Shown here: positions 28,007 to 36,886 of the stretch, in pieces
Layout of the letters: every line of letters begins with the position of its first letter
Position numbering within the stretch: position 1 is the stretch's first letter
DNA from: Pseudoalteromonas sp. R3
Lineage (GTDB): Bacteria; Pseudomonadota; Gammaproteobacteria; Enterobacterales; Alteromonadaceae
Reading direction: 5' to 3'
NCBI RefSeq assembly: GCF_004014715.1
Contig: NZ_CP034835.1
Coordinates: 2,852,001 to 2,916,000, forward strand
Length of the DNA: 64,000 bases
Program-made: the position numbers and the translations under genes
Notes under the pieces: model-generated
Seen by the model: the letters and a program-made list of their open reading frames with translations, nothing else
Databases searched by the model: none
What the model was told of the DNA's origin: nothing

Positions 28007-31000
28007 TGCACACTCCCCATTCTCTCTAGCTCGTCTAGCAACTGATCTCGGACTGTTGCATATAGCTCTGCATCCTGTCCGCCCGGAGTCGCCAGCACCA
28101 GCCTGATTGTTTTACCGCTGTACTGTCTTTCCATCGTTTCATTTAATCGCTCAACCGCGCCTGTTAAGTCGCCGCCAGTCGCAAACTTGGCGCCAGTCTG
28201 AAAGCTGCTTTTTCCCGGGTAAAACCGATCTTGCTTCCTGTTTTGCCTTGTTGTAGAAGGGCTCTCGTATTCTTGGGTTTGCGTACTTTGGTGTGCCGCC
28301 TGGCTTTGAGTTGGCGCCTTTTTAAGCGCCTCTTTTTGCTGCTTAATAAGCTCACCCAGTGCAACGCGCTGATCACGCTCAAGGTGGTTAAGTTGATTGA
28401 AAATTTTGTCGTAGATATCGTTAAGCTGACTTTGTGATTTGGCCTGTTTAATCTCACGCTCAAAGCGGCTGTATTGCTGATCCCTGAGCTGAGCACTGTC
28501 TCGCCGCGCCTTTTCAGCTTGAACTTCACGACTGCTGAAATAGTATGCGTTCGGGTTTGCCTCGTTATAGTCGACAATAGTGTCGACCGTCGGGCGGCCG
28601 CTCTGCTCGCGACCCAGACCAGATTGCTTTGCACTGCTACTCCAATAACTTTCCAGTTTTCCCGCAGCCAGGCTAGCGCTTTCCCCAACCTGCAGGAGCG
28701 CCTTCTCTTGCCCCTGCAAGCTCTCAATGTGGCGTTTGCTGGCTTCGGTACCTTTCTGAGTTGCAGCGGTAACCTGATCCTGCGCATTCTTAAAGTCACC
28801 AAGCAAATCATTTACTACGCTCAGAATTTGAGAAATACGCTCTTTCTTGGATTGATATTCATCCGCTGAAATGGCACCAGACTGATAACTCTGGCCAACC
28901 TTTTGCAACTCTTGCTCCAGCTTCCGCTGCTCAACCGTGAGTTGCTGTAATGTCATTTTTTCAGCTTCGCGCACCCTCGCCAGATCGTTTTCCTGCTGAA
29001 TAACCAGTCCGGTTTGCCGGTTCAACGCCTCTTGCGCTGCTTGCTTTTGCTTAGCCGACGCCGTTGAGCTATCAAGAATGCGCTGGTTGTTCTCAATTGC
29101 CGCTCTGGTCTTTTCCAGTTCAGCGGCAAATCGACTAACAGCCTCGCTGTTGCCATCCGTCGCGGGCTTGAGGTCGTTTGCTTTGGCGATGAGTTTATCA
29201 AGTTCATTTGTCAGTCCAAGCGCTGCGGAGGCAGCTTTTACACTGGCGGGCACGACTTGATCCGTCGCCTCTGCCGCTTCAATGGCCGCCTCAGCCCATT
29301 TTAAGAACGCCTGGCGTTGCAATGCGATCGGCTCGTTACTTTGTTGGATCAGCTCAAACGCGCCCTGTAATTCAGTGGCAGACTTCTTCAGCGCTTCGCT
29401 ACTTTCTACCCCCAGCTTTTTGTAGGCAGCACTCAGGTCATCAGATAAATAGGCCTGCCGCTCAAGACTCTCGTTATGTGCTTCAAACCGACTCCTTAGT
29501 TTGTCGATGAGTACGATTTGTTGTGAATATTCGTCCCCCGCACCTTGCAGAGCTGTGCGGGCAGATTCGAGTGATTGTATAAAACCATCCACGCCATCAC
29601 GGACCCCGTTCAGGCTGTGGCTCTGAGACTCCAGCGTCTCAATCACTTTCAGCGCTTCAGGCACGGTCAGTTTTAAAAACTCAGCACGCTGGCGCTCTGC
29701 CTCCGCTGCTTGACTTGCCGCTTCGGCTTGCTCTTTTTGCTTTTTGGCGACATTCTCATATATACCCAACTGCTCGTTCCAGACGACAGCACCGCTTTTA
29801 AGTGCGGCCTCGTACTCTTCCATGGTCGTGATATTCACGCCCATTTCGCGGCTGATCTCTTCAAAGGTGTTTGCAAGTCGTGTGGCTTGCTCTTCCGTTT
29901 TGCGCTGACTATCACGTACCTGATTTTCCATCTTCACCAGGCGCTGGTACTCATTGAATACATTTACCAGCTGATCAATCAGCAGCGTGTATACCCCAAT
30001 AGCACCGATTGATGACAGGATACTTTTTAGCTTAATTGAGCTGGCCGCAACGGCGTTTGTAGTCGTATTTACCGTTTTTAGCCCGGTTGTATAGGTTTTG
30101 AGTGTCAAAATGGCAGATTTGGCACCCGAAATGACATTGCTAAAATAGGTGCCCACTTTGAGTGCAGCCCAGACCTTGATGACGGTGAGGATCTGATCTT
30201 TATACTCAACCAGTGTTGCGATACCTGATTTAATGGATTCGCCAATCGAGATAATCGTGTCGCTGATCGATTGCGCCCAAGCTTTCAGGCGTCCATCGGT
30301 TGCCATAGCGGCGAATTCTTTGTTGAGGTCGGTGATCTGTTGCTTTAACCAGTCCATGGCACCGGACTGGGCGATCATATTGTAAAACTGGTCGAGGTTA
30401 TCCTGCGCATTTGACACCTGACCGCTGAGCAGCTGCATTTGCGCCGCCGCGCTTCCCGCGCTGTCCCGGCCCATTTCATCCATCAGGGCAGCAATGACGT
30501 CACGCCCTAATTTGCCTGCACTGGACAGTTTTTGCAGTTCCTGGACATTTTTACCCGTCACACGCTCGAGCATATCCCACACTGGGACCCCACGCTCAAT
30601 GAGCTGTAATATTTCCTCGCCCTGTAGTTTTTGCTTTGCCCATGCTTGACCGAGCGCTAACGAAATCCCCTCGACTTCCTCAAATCCGCCGCCCAGCTTG
30701 AACGCTGAGTCAACGATTGACTGCATTGCCCCATTGGTTGGATCTATGCCAAAAGATTTTAATTTTACGAATGCCTGACTCACCTGAGAAAGTTGAAGCG
30801 GCGTGTTTTTGGTGAACTCTTTGACCCATGCTGTCGCTTTTTTGCCTTCAGCAATGCCACCCATGAGGCCTGTCATTTGAACGGATAAACGTTCAAACTT
30901 GTCGCCCGTTTCAAAAATACTCTTAATGCTGCCTGCAAGCTGGTCAATACCCACATATGCTGCCGCCATAGCAACAAGATCTCGGGTGGCCCCTTTGATG

Positions 31001-31710
31001 CTGCCACCGTAGTCAGACGCACTTTTAGTCGTCCGCTCTAGCGCAACTTTTTGCTTGTTTAGCTTGCTCGTAGCGGACGCAATCGCACGCTCAGTACCCT
31101 GCTGAGTCACGGTTAGTTTTCGATGCGCTTCACCCAGGTTGTTGAGGTCGACTTTTTGGCGAGTCAGCTTTTTCTCTAACTTGTCGAATTCAACACGGCC
31201 TTTATTCAATGAGGATGCCAGCTGATTCATACTGCTGCGCGCACCTTTGAGTGCTAAATCTTGATTAGCCAGAGAAGTTACCGACGCTTTGTGTTCACGC
31301 TGCAATGCCTCTACGGCGTTACGTTGTTCAGTAATATCCCGGGTTAGCGAGTCACTCGCGCCGCCAGCGTCCGTAGTTTGTGATTCCAGCTCAGAAAGCG
31401 CCTTCTCAGCATTTGCGAGGTCTTTGGCGAGGCTTTTTGATGCGTCAGCGGCTTCTTTTTTCTTTTTGGCAAGCTCGGTTACTTTAATGCTTGCTGACTC
31501 ATACTTTTGTTGATTGTCGACCAGCGCTTTCGACAGTTCCTGATACCGGCTTACCGCGGCTTTTTGCGCATCAGTGCGCTTGAGCTCTGTATTGAGAATT
31601 TCAATTGTCTGCTCTAACTTCGCCGCATTTTGCTCGGCATCTTGAGCAGGCCCAGAAAGTAAATCTCGGCCCCTAATAATGAATTCGACTACTTTGTTTT
31701 TGAAAGCCAT
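28003..31710 (-). CDS. Tail tape-measure protein
   Basis: Sets tail length and passes into the host on infection. The 1235 residues begin with a long coiled coil (about 20-230), followed by the tape-measure domain with KEFTKNTPLQLSQVSQAFVKL and GVPVWDMLERVTGKNVQELQKL near 310-420. Hydrophobic segments come next, then more coiled coil and a C-terminal region ending GGQDAELYATVRDQLLDELERMG. At about 0.15 nm per residue the tail would be near 185 nm. An ATG at 31710 is chosen; a TTG at 31722 is also possible. An intrinsic terminator lies just upstream. Confidence 0.9.
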   Translation of the reverse strand: MAFKNKVVEFIIRGRDLLSGPAQDAEQNAAKLEQTIEILNTELKRTDAQKAAVSRYQELSKALVDNQQKYESASIKVTELAKKKKEAADASKSLAKDLANAEKALSELESQTTDAGGASDSLTRDITEQRNAVEALQREHKASVTSLANQDLALKGARSSMNQLASSLNKGRVEFDKLEKKLTRQKVDLNNLGEAHRKLTVTQQGTERAIASATSKLNKQKVALERTTKSASDYGGSIKGATRDLVAMAAAYVGIDQLAGSIKSIFETGDKFERLSVQMTGLMGGIAEGKKATAWVKEFTKNTPLQLSQVSQAFVKLKSFGIDPTNGAMQSIVDSAFKLGGGFEEVEGISLALGQAWAKQKLQGEEILQLIERGVPVWDMLERVTGKNVQELQKLSSAGKLGRDVIAALMDEMGRDSAGSAAAQMQLLSGQVSNAQDNLDQFYNMIAQSGAMDWLKQQITDLNKEFAAMATDGRLKAWAQSISDTIISIGESIKSGIATLVEYKDQILTVIKVWAALKVGTYFSNVISGAKSAILTLKTYTTGLKTVNTTTNAVAASSIKLKSILSSIGAIGVYTLLIDQLVNVFNEYQRLVKMENQVRDSQRKTEEQATRLANTFEEISREMGVNITTMEEYEAALKSGAVVWNEQLGIYENVAKKQKEQAEAASQAAEAERQRAEFLKLTVPEALKVIETLESQSHSLNGVRDGVDGFIQSLESARTALQGAGDEYSQQIVLIDKLRSRFEAHNESLERQAYLSDDLSAAYKKLGVESSEALKKSATELQGAFELIQQSNEPIALQRQAFLKWAEAAIEAAEATDQVVPASVKAASAALGLTNELDKLIAKANDLKPATDGNSEAVSRFAAELEKTRAAIENNQRILDSSTASAKQKQAAQEALNRQTGLVIQQENDLARVREAEKMTLQQLTVEQRKLEQELQKVGQSYQSGAISADEYQSKKERISQILSVVNDLLGDFKNAQDQVTAATQKGTEASKRHIESLQGQEKALLQVGESASLAAGKLESYWSSSAKQSGLGREQSGRPTVDTIVDYNEANPNAYYFSSREVQAEKARRDSAQLRDQQYSRFEREIKQAKSQSQLNDIYDKIFNQLNHLERDQRVALGELIKQQKEALKKAPTQSQAAHQSTQTQEYESPSTTRQNRKQDRFYPGKSSFQTGAKFATGGDLTGAVERLNETMERQYSGKTIRLVLATPGGQDAELYATVRDQLLDELERMGSVQ

Positions 31711-31720
31711 TGAAATACCC

Positions 31721-31747
31721 AATAAAAAAAGCCCCTTTCGGGGCTTT
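31721..31747 (-). terminator. Terminator hairpin inside the late operon, before the tape measure gene
   Basis: On the minus strand AAAGCCCC-GAAA-GGGGCTTT is followed by further Ts, 14 bases upstream of the tape-measure ATG. It would stop transcription between the tail-tube and tape-measure genes unless RNA polymerase is antiterminated. Confidence 0.8.
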
Positions 31748-31776
31748 GTTGTTTAACTTAAAGCTAATTTAATTGG

Positions 31777-32535
31777 CTAGATAACCATGATCTGAAAGTC
31801 ATAGTCTTTGCCTTGAGCAATAGAGGCTACACCTTCAAACTCCGGTGACATGTATTCGTTTTGCAGAAAGTTAAGCGCTGAGGTGGAGCTCAATTGCGCA
31901 AGCGGTATATCGAGCTGCACCTTTTCGCCAGAGTCGATATTCACGCCAGTTAATGAGATCGCCCAATTAACTTCTTGAGCCTCACCACCTTTGATTTTAC
32001 TGCCCTCAAGAGCCAAGGCTTGATAGCTGACCGCTACCTCACCACCACTTACAACGCGTCCACCTGCCAAAGGTCTTATCAGACCCGCAGCCCACTTAAC
32101 TTCATAGTCAACACCTTCATCCAATACATCAGGCCCCAGCTTCACCGACCAGTTTGTAGCCGTGATGTGTTTAGCACCTAAGTCACTCCAGGTGCCATCA
32201 CTGTTTAATGTGACAGGCTTGTCTGTTGCGCTTGCTGCTTGTTGGTTCAAGGTTGTGTGCTCAGCCGCCAATACATCGGCCAGTAACTTTGAATCCACTT
32301 CATCGAACTTGAGTTTCAGCTTGGTAGGGTTGGCCGTTTGCACGCGACCCAACGATTTCCCATAGGTTGCTTTGTTCTTGGATGGCCGTATTATTTCCTC
32401 AATGTCTGGCTCTATTTCAAGCTGCTCGGCGTTAATTGGACCGACCGCGCCAGTACCGGGCAATGGCACGCCTTTACTATTTGTGCGCGTTAGAAATACT
32501 TCGCCACGTAATATAAAACCTTGTGAATCTGACAT
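31777..32535 (-). CDS. Tail tube protein (lambda V position)
   Basis: A 252-residue protein close to lambda V in size. It is mostly beta, with a glycine-rich middle (AAGLIRPLAGGRVVSGGEVAVSYQALAL) typical of tail tube proteins, and is expected to polymerise around the tape measure. I prefer the ATG at 32535 because AGGAG is five bases upstream; a GTG at 32541 is also open. Unlike in lambda, no pair of frameshifted chaperone genes (G/GT) fits between this gene and the tape measure; only 66 bases separate them. Confidence 0.75.
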   Translation of the reverse strand: MSDSQGFILRGEVFLTRTNSKGVPLPGTGAVGPINAEQLEIEPDIEEIIRPSKNKATYGKSLGRVQTANPTKLKLKFDEVDSKLLADVLAAEHTTLNQQAASATDKPVTLNSDGTWSDLGAKHITATNWSVKLGPDVLDEGVDYEVKWAAGLIRPLAGGRVVSGGEVAVSYQALALEGSKIKGGEAQEVNWAISLTGVNIDSGEKVQLDIPLAQLSSTSALNFLQNEYMSPEFEGVASIAQGKDYDFQIMVI

Positions 32536-32543
32536 ATTCACTC

Positions 32544-32951
32544 CTACTTGTATTTGATGTTTAAACTGAATACAGCCTTTGCATCCTTATCTTGCGGCTC
32601 AGGCGGTATGATCTTGATTGCTTCGGTGAGGGTGAACCCTATGACACTGCCATTCAGGGCACTGTTAATTGATTTGCTTTCAGCTTCTATTGCTAGCTTA
32701 ATTTCGTTTGCTAAGGTAATTAGAAGCTCATCAGCAACGTCGAAAAACTCTGAGTTTGCTTTGTGAGATAAAACGGCCAACGCTTCAATATGCTGAGGCT
32801 TGCCAACCCCCATCTCCAATACTTGGATGGTTATTTTCTTGCTTTCTTCCTTGCCAACAGAGTTTGCTCTGTAAAACCCCCTTTCAGTTGGTGCAAATCG
32901 CTGAAAGAAATCAACTGTAGAATTCAGCACAGTAAGCGCATCGCTGCTCAT
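32544..32951 (-). CDS. Minor tail protein (lambda U position)
   Basis: A 135-residue protein with the size (lambda U has 131) and place of the tail terminator, which caps the tube and joins it to the head. The mixed alpha/beta pattern, with DALTVLNSTVDFFQRFAPT at the N terminus, is compatible. The call depends mainly on gene order between the Z-like and V-like genes. It overlaps its upstream neighbour as ATGA. Confidence 0.62.
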   Translation of the reverse strand: MSSDALTVLNSTVDFFQRFAPTERGFYRANSVGKEESKKITIQVLEMGVGKPQHIEALAVLSHKANSEFFDVADELLITLANEIKLAIEAESKSINSALNGSVIGFTLTEAIKIIPPEPQDKDAKAVFSLNIKYK

Positions 32952-33481
32952 ATGGACCTCTCCAGCTTTTTGCTTAGCATTTGAACAACAAAAGGTTGAA
33001 CGCTATCGCTAACGACAGCTAATGAGCCCGCTATACTGGGACCATAAGGTACGCTCGGGATATCCCGCGTAGTTTGCCCCTTATCTCGATAGCCCAACAA
33101 TTCATTGTTATTTTTACCTTGGAAAATAAAAGCCCCTTTCCAGTGGCTTGTCTTGCCGCGTATAAACGCCCCCATGTAGCCTGACAACACGAGTTTGTTT
33201 GGTGTTTTTGGGTTTACACTTTGGCGATACACCGGGCTTTGCACAAAGTTGATTGCACTGCTCACCCGATGGCGTGCATATACAATTAGCTCCAGCTGGC
33301 TAGGCTGAACATTAACCTTAAGGCGATTATCAACGTAACTTCTGTCCGAATACCCATATCGCTCGTAGATAGCATCAACTAATACACCTTTGACCTGCTC
33401 ACCACTTCCCGCAATGGTTTCTTTAAGCTTGATCTCAGCGGTTTTTCTAATGTCGCGTACTTGTCTTGATAATTGAGTCAT
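32948..33481 (-). CDS. Minor tail protein Z-like
   Basis: A 177-residue protein between FII-like and U-like genes, as lambda Z. Features are an N-terminal basic helix (RQVRDIRKTAEIKLKETIAG), a middle strand set with a tyrosine-rich stretch, and the GAFIRGKTSHWKGAFIFQGKNN phrase, which resembles the HK97 gp10/lambda Z group. The expected role is tail completion and head-tail joining. It overlaps the genes on both sides by four bases. Confidence 0.65.
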   Translation of the reverse strand: MTQLSRQVRDIRKTAEIKLKETIAGSGEQVKGVLVDAIYERYGYSDRSYVDNRLKVNVQPSQLELIVYARHRVSSAINFVQSPVYRQSVNPKTPNKLVLSGYMGAFIRGKTSHWKGAFIFQGKNNNELLGYRDKGQTTRDIPSVPYGPSIAGSLAVVSDSVQPFVVQMLSKKLERSI

Positions 33482-33777
33482 GAGAATACGAATGTGACTG
33501 AGATTTCATCTTTCAGATAAAGCTCCGTTAGGTGAAAAGTCTCATTGTTGATAGTTATAGGGCTTCGCTCTTGAGGGTCGCACTGAGAACGGAGGAGTCG
33601 AACAGTCTTTATTTCTTCACGCGAATAACTAGTGTATTCATCCCCACGCTCACGCACTCGCTCTGCAATCTCAATATCTATTTCCAGCCCTTCATAATAA
33701 GCCTTCTGAGAAGTAGCAAGGAGGAGCCTTTCTTCAATAGCAAGGCTCTTCTCAATTGCTTTTTTAAGCAGTCTCAT
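33478..33777 (-). CDS. Head-tail connector, FII-like
   Basis: A 99-residue protein in the lambda FII place. The ending PITINNETFHLTELYLKDEISVTFVF, a hairpin with a hydrophobic final strand, recalls the FII fold, and the N-terminal helix is basic. I use the ATG at 33777, which overlaps the end of the upstream gene by 14 bases; a start at 33792 is also open. Function is inferred from order and shape. Confidence 0.55.
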   Translation of the reverse strand: MRLLKKAIEKSLAIEERLLLATSQKAYYEGLEIDIEIAERVRERGDEYTSYSREEIKTVRLLRSQCDPQERSPITINNETFHLTELYLKDEISVTFVFS

Positions 33778-34102
33778 GCTGCTTAATGGCACTGAATGTT
33801 AAGGCTAAGTCAGCTTGCGCTTGGGTAAGTTCATTTTTACCGGGAAGTACTGTGAACTTGCTGTCATTATCACTTGTTACTTGAAAAACAAGCTTGCCTG
33901 GATGCTCACTGACTACAGACACAAGGCGAGCTTTTCCATCAGTTTCTTCGGTCGATGTATCACCTGCCCCGTCCGCTATTTCAGCTTTCAAACGTTGAAT
34001 TTGCTCTTTCAGCTTTGCTTCACTTTTCTCTGGCTCAACTTCGCGTCCCAGCTCTAGCGAAAGCTCTGCGAGTTCCGCCGTTAAATCTTCGATTTGACTC
34101 AT
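33764..34102 (-). CDS. Head protein FI-like (packaging accessory)
   Basis: A 112-residue protein directly after the major capsid gene, as lambda FI, which helps terminase dock the prohead. A coiled coil (about 3-42) leads into an acidic glycine- and threonine-rich linker and a small C-terminal beta domain (KARLVSVVSEHPGKLVFQVTSDNDSKFTV), comparable with the two-part design of FI. There is no close sequence match that I can claim. An intrinsic terminator lies 14 bases before its ATG. Confidence 0.55.
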   Translation of the reverse strand: MSQIEDLTAELAELSLELGREVEPEKSEAKLKEQIQRLKAEIADGAGDTSTEETDGKARLVSVVSEHPGKLVFQVTSDNDSKFTVLPGKNELTQAQADLALTFSAIKQHETA

Positions 34103-34114
34103 AGTAATTCACTC

Positions 34115-34140
34115 ATAAAAAAAGCCGCATAAAGCGGCTT
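34115..34140 (-). terminator. Terminator hairpin inside the late operon, after the major capsid gene
   Basis: On the minus strand AAGCCGC-TTTAT-GCGGCTT with a T run ends 14 bases before the FI-like ATG. It may reduce expression of genes after the capsid, which is needed in the greatest amount. Confidence 0.8.
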
Positions 34141-34147
34141 GAGGTGG

Positions 34148-35182
34148 TTAGGCTAGCTTGACAACAACGAACCCGTCAGGATCTGTGTTCGCCATCAATG
34201 GTGCGGATTTGGTGACCGTGTAGGTCTTAGCTACGTCACCGGTTTCTTTATAAGTTTTTGGAAAGCGATCAGTTTCAGACATACCGGCTTCAATGGCATC
34301 ATCATCCAAAATGGCACCATACATTCTTGCTAATTCAATCCCTGTATGCCCAAGCACAAACGTGTAGTTATCCAGGTAGCTCTCTTTGGCCCCATTTACT
34401 AATCGGTGGCCTGTATAAACCACGACAAGCACATCGCCGAGATACCCCTTGTATGATACGTCCTTGCCGAGATCTTTTAGGGCCGTCTCAAGTTGGGAGT
34501 TCGAACCGCGTCGCGTTTCAAGCTTATCCGCCACAGCTTTGAATTCATTCAAGAGGCCCCACCCAAGCTGATCACAGATCAGAATGTTGATGCCATGCTC
34601 TGAAGCAATTGAGTACTGCTCAATATCGCGAAGCGGATTATATGTGGCGCGATCTTTGGTCAGCCAGGATGCAGCCCCAACCAGGGTCACCTGGTTTTCA
34701 GCACTGCGATTGAAGTTAACGTTAATAGGCTCTGGCAGCCCTTCACCTTCACAGGTGTAATTGCCGTCCACGACAGCTCGCACTGCCATCCACTCCTCCG
34801 TTTGCTGAATAGCTAGCTCTTCATCGACAAAGTTCTGTATCATGATCGCTCTGCGGCGTTGCTGTAAGCTGAGCTCTCCAGAGAAAGCCTCTCCCGGGCG
34901 CCGCTTGGTCGTTTTGGTGACGTCTACATCATGTTTAGGTTTCAATGACGCTGGTGTAATTTTCGTTGTAGTGTGACCACGGGTCTTAATGACTTTGCCG
35001 TTTACCTCAGGGGCTACAAAAACAGCAGAGTTTACCGCTTCATCGACTTTGTCGATATCAACATCCGCTGTCTCAAACGTATACATGTTCGGAAAAAACA
35101 GGGATAAAAAAAGCGAAGATACCTTCGCTTTCTTTTTTTGCACGACACCGTACAAAGTTCGTGGTGAGTATGTGTCTGACAT
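34148..35182 (-). CDS. Major capsid protein (lambda E family)
   Basis: A 344-residue protein (lambda E has 341) with lambda-E-like features: the early FFPNMYTFETADVDIDKVDE stretch, a conserved middle with TRGHTTTKITPASLKPKHDVD, and later VGAASWLTKDRATYNPLRDIEQY. It forms the icosahedral shell together with the decoration protein. It is flanked by the D-like and FI-like genes as in lambda. Confidence 0.87.
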   Translation of the reverse strand: MSDTYSPRTLYGVVQKKKAKVSSLFLSLFFPNMYTFETADVDIDKVDEAVNSAVFVAPEVNGKVIKTRGHTTTKITPASLKPKHDVDVTKTTKRRPGEAFSGELSLQQRRRAIMIQNFVDEELAIQQTEEWMAVRAVVDGNYTCEGEGLPEPINVNFNRSAENQVTLVGAASWLTKDRATYNPLRDIEQYSIASEHGINILICDQLGWGLLNEFKAVADKLETRRGSNSQLETALKDLGKDVSYKGYLGDVLVVVYTGHRLVNGAKESYLDNYTFVLGHTGIELARMYGAILDDDAIEAGMSETDRFPKTYKETGDVAKTYTVTKSAPLMANTDPDGFVVVKLA

Positions 35183-35191
35183 TGTGGCTCC

Positions 35192-35539
35192 TTAATCCAA
35201 AATATTACCAATCGCGATTGGGGTCCCGTCAAATGCCCCCGCTTTTTGCGCATCAGTTACGCCGGCAGGCCAGGCAATGAGCGCCTCATTGAAATGCCCT
35301 GAATCGTAGAAGGGCGCAGATTTAGCACCCGCACTGGTATCAACCGCGCCCACAGTCAAAAAGCGTGCGTTCTGAGTGCCATCGTTGGCAGCCGGATCCC
35401 AAGATTTCAGTTCACCGCTACTAGTAACCCGGGCAATTGGTGTCAAGCGTATCAGGGTTTGTCCGGTAGCATATGTGCCAGTATTCTGAGTAAGTGGTCG
35501 ATCACCAGCTGTCAGGTGTTCATGAGTTAGTTGTTCCAT
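35192..35539 (-). CDS. Head decoration protein (lambda D family)
   Basis: A 115-residue protein, the size of lambda D (110), that trims and stabilises the expanded capsid. It has the lambda-D-like opening EHLTAGDRPLTQNTGTYATGQTL and the alanine- and threonine-rich core with ARFLTVGAVDTSAGAKSAPFYDSGHFNEALI. It lies nine bases upstream of the capsid gene. Confidence 0.85.
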   Translation of the reverse strand: MEQLTHEHLTAGDRPLTQNTGTYATGQTLIRLTPIARVTSSGELKSWDPAANDGTQNARFLTVGAVDTSAGAKSAPFYDSGHFNEALIAWPAGVTDAQKAGAFDGTPIAIGNILD

Positions 35540-35542
35540 TTC

Positions 35543-36886
35543 TTATCCTTTTTTGCCAAATACAGCGTCATGAGCAGAAAGTAATTCTTGCTCCTCTTTT
35601 TCCAGGGCAGTTAACTCATCGGCGTCACCGGTTGTTTCAAGGTTTGGTTGCTCGCCGTGCGCCATTGCTGCATCAAGCGCAACGCCCATATAACCAGCTT
35701 TGTCTTGAGGTTGTTCTGAGCTTTGGGCCTGCTCTTTTGGTGATACCTGTAGCAAGCCCGTCGCCTGCTCGGCCGACATATCTGTTGAAAGGGCGAGATG
35801 GCAAGCCATAGTCTGGCGACCGTCAGCATGCTCGCAATTCAGGATTTGAGCAATCCGCTCTCGCTCCAGCTTTGCACCCTGTGCTTTGGCAGCGTCTACA
35901 TCAGCCTGGGTTAGCTGCGCGCCTTGATTTCCGCCGTCTGCCCCAGCAGATGAGCTGGGTGTTTTTGTGTCAGTAGACATAGAGACTCCAACTGAGTTGT
36001 TTGATTTAATGACATCGAGTAGCAGAGGTACCGCCTCTGACCCGTTTACTAATTTGTCAGCAAAACCGACATCGATTGCATCCTGACCGGTGTAAACCTG
36101 TGCCTCGGTATTCAGCACAGACTCCGCACTGATCCCTATGCCCCCAGAAACTAGCTGGGCAAATTTATCTCGCGTTTTATCAATATTGGCTTTAATGCGG
36201 GATTGAACTTCGGCTGGCAGTGCTTCGAACGGATTCCCATCGACTTTAAACATGCCTGAGTGGATCAGTGTTATATCAACACCATCCTCCTTCAGCTGTT
36301 CTTCATACGACTTGTGCGCGACTAATACACCAACCGAGCCAGCGCGGCCTGACTGCGTGATCCATCGCTCTGTGCATGCAGAGCCCAATGCCATCGCAGC
36401 ACTGCACATGGTGTCGTAGCAAAGCGCGTAAATTGGCTTGATTTCTCGAAGCTTTCTGATTTGTTCAGCGCAATCAAAACAGCCTGCGCCTTCACCACCT
36501 GGTGAGTCGAAATCCAACATCACGGCCCGAATGTCAGGATCTGACATTGCGTCGTGTAGCCGCGCAATAATGCCGTCATACCCCGTTGCACCAGAGACTG
36601 GTCTTACGTATCCATATTTATGCAGCAGCGTGCCTGACACAGGAAGAATAGCCAGTCCATCCACGACCTGAAATGGCCGCTCACGATCACGACTTGAGCC
36701 AAATGAGCTAGCTAACTCTGTTAGCTGTTCTTGCCCCAGGGTCTCGCCATTTATGTCGACGAGTTGGTTAACACCTGATCTGAGTGCCAGCGCACCAAAA
36801 AATGTTGCCGCATAAGTCGGTTCGAGCAATTGCGGCTGATTACACGCTCGGCTGATTATGTGCATGTGTGATGTATCAAGCGGCAT
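35543..36886 (-). CDS. Capsid maturation protease, S49 family (lambda C), with scaffold region
   Basis: A 447-residue protein. The N-terminal half is a signal-peptide-peptidase-like (S49) serine protease: LDFDSPGGEGAG, the nucleophile serine in TMCSAAMALG, and the general-base lysine in LVAHKSYEEQ. After about residue 310 comes a charged, glutamine-rich, helical region that matches the Nu3 scaffold part, which in lambda is also made from an internal start. It cleaves the scaffold and portal during prohead maturation. It overlaps the portal gene by 11 bases. Confidence 0.87.
   Translation of the reverse strand: MPLDTSHMHIISRACNQPQLLEPTYAATFFGALALRSGVNQLVDINGETLGQEQLTELASSFGSSRDRERPFQVVDGLAILPVSGTLLHKYGYVRPVSGATGYDGIIARLHDAMSDPDIRAVMLDFDSPGGEGAGCFDCAEQIRKLREIKPIYALCYDTMCSAAMALGSACTERWITQSGRAGSVGVLVAHKSYEEQLKEDGVDITLIHSGMFKVDGNPFEALPAEVQSRIKANIDKTRDKFAQLVSGGIGISAESVLNTEAQVYTGQDAIDVGFADKLVNGSEAVPLLLDVIKSNNSVGVSMSTDTKTPSSSAGADGGNQGAQLTQADVDAAKAQGAKLERERIAQILNCEHADGRQTMACHLALSTDMSAEQATGLLQVSPKEQAQSSEQPQDKAGYMGVALDAAMAHGEQPNLETTGDADELTALEKEEQELLSAHDAVFGKKG

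Noticed and set aside
28003..31722. TTG start at 31722 for the tape measure
   Set aside because: An ATG four codons later fits better with the family start MAFKNKVVEF; the upstream signal is ambiguous.
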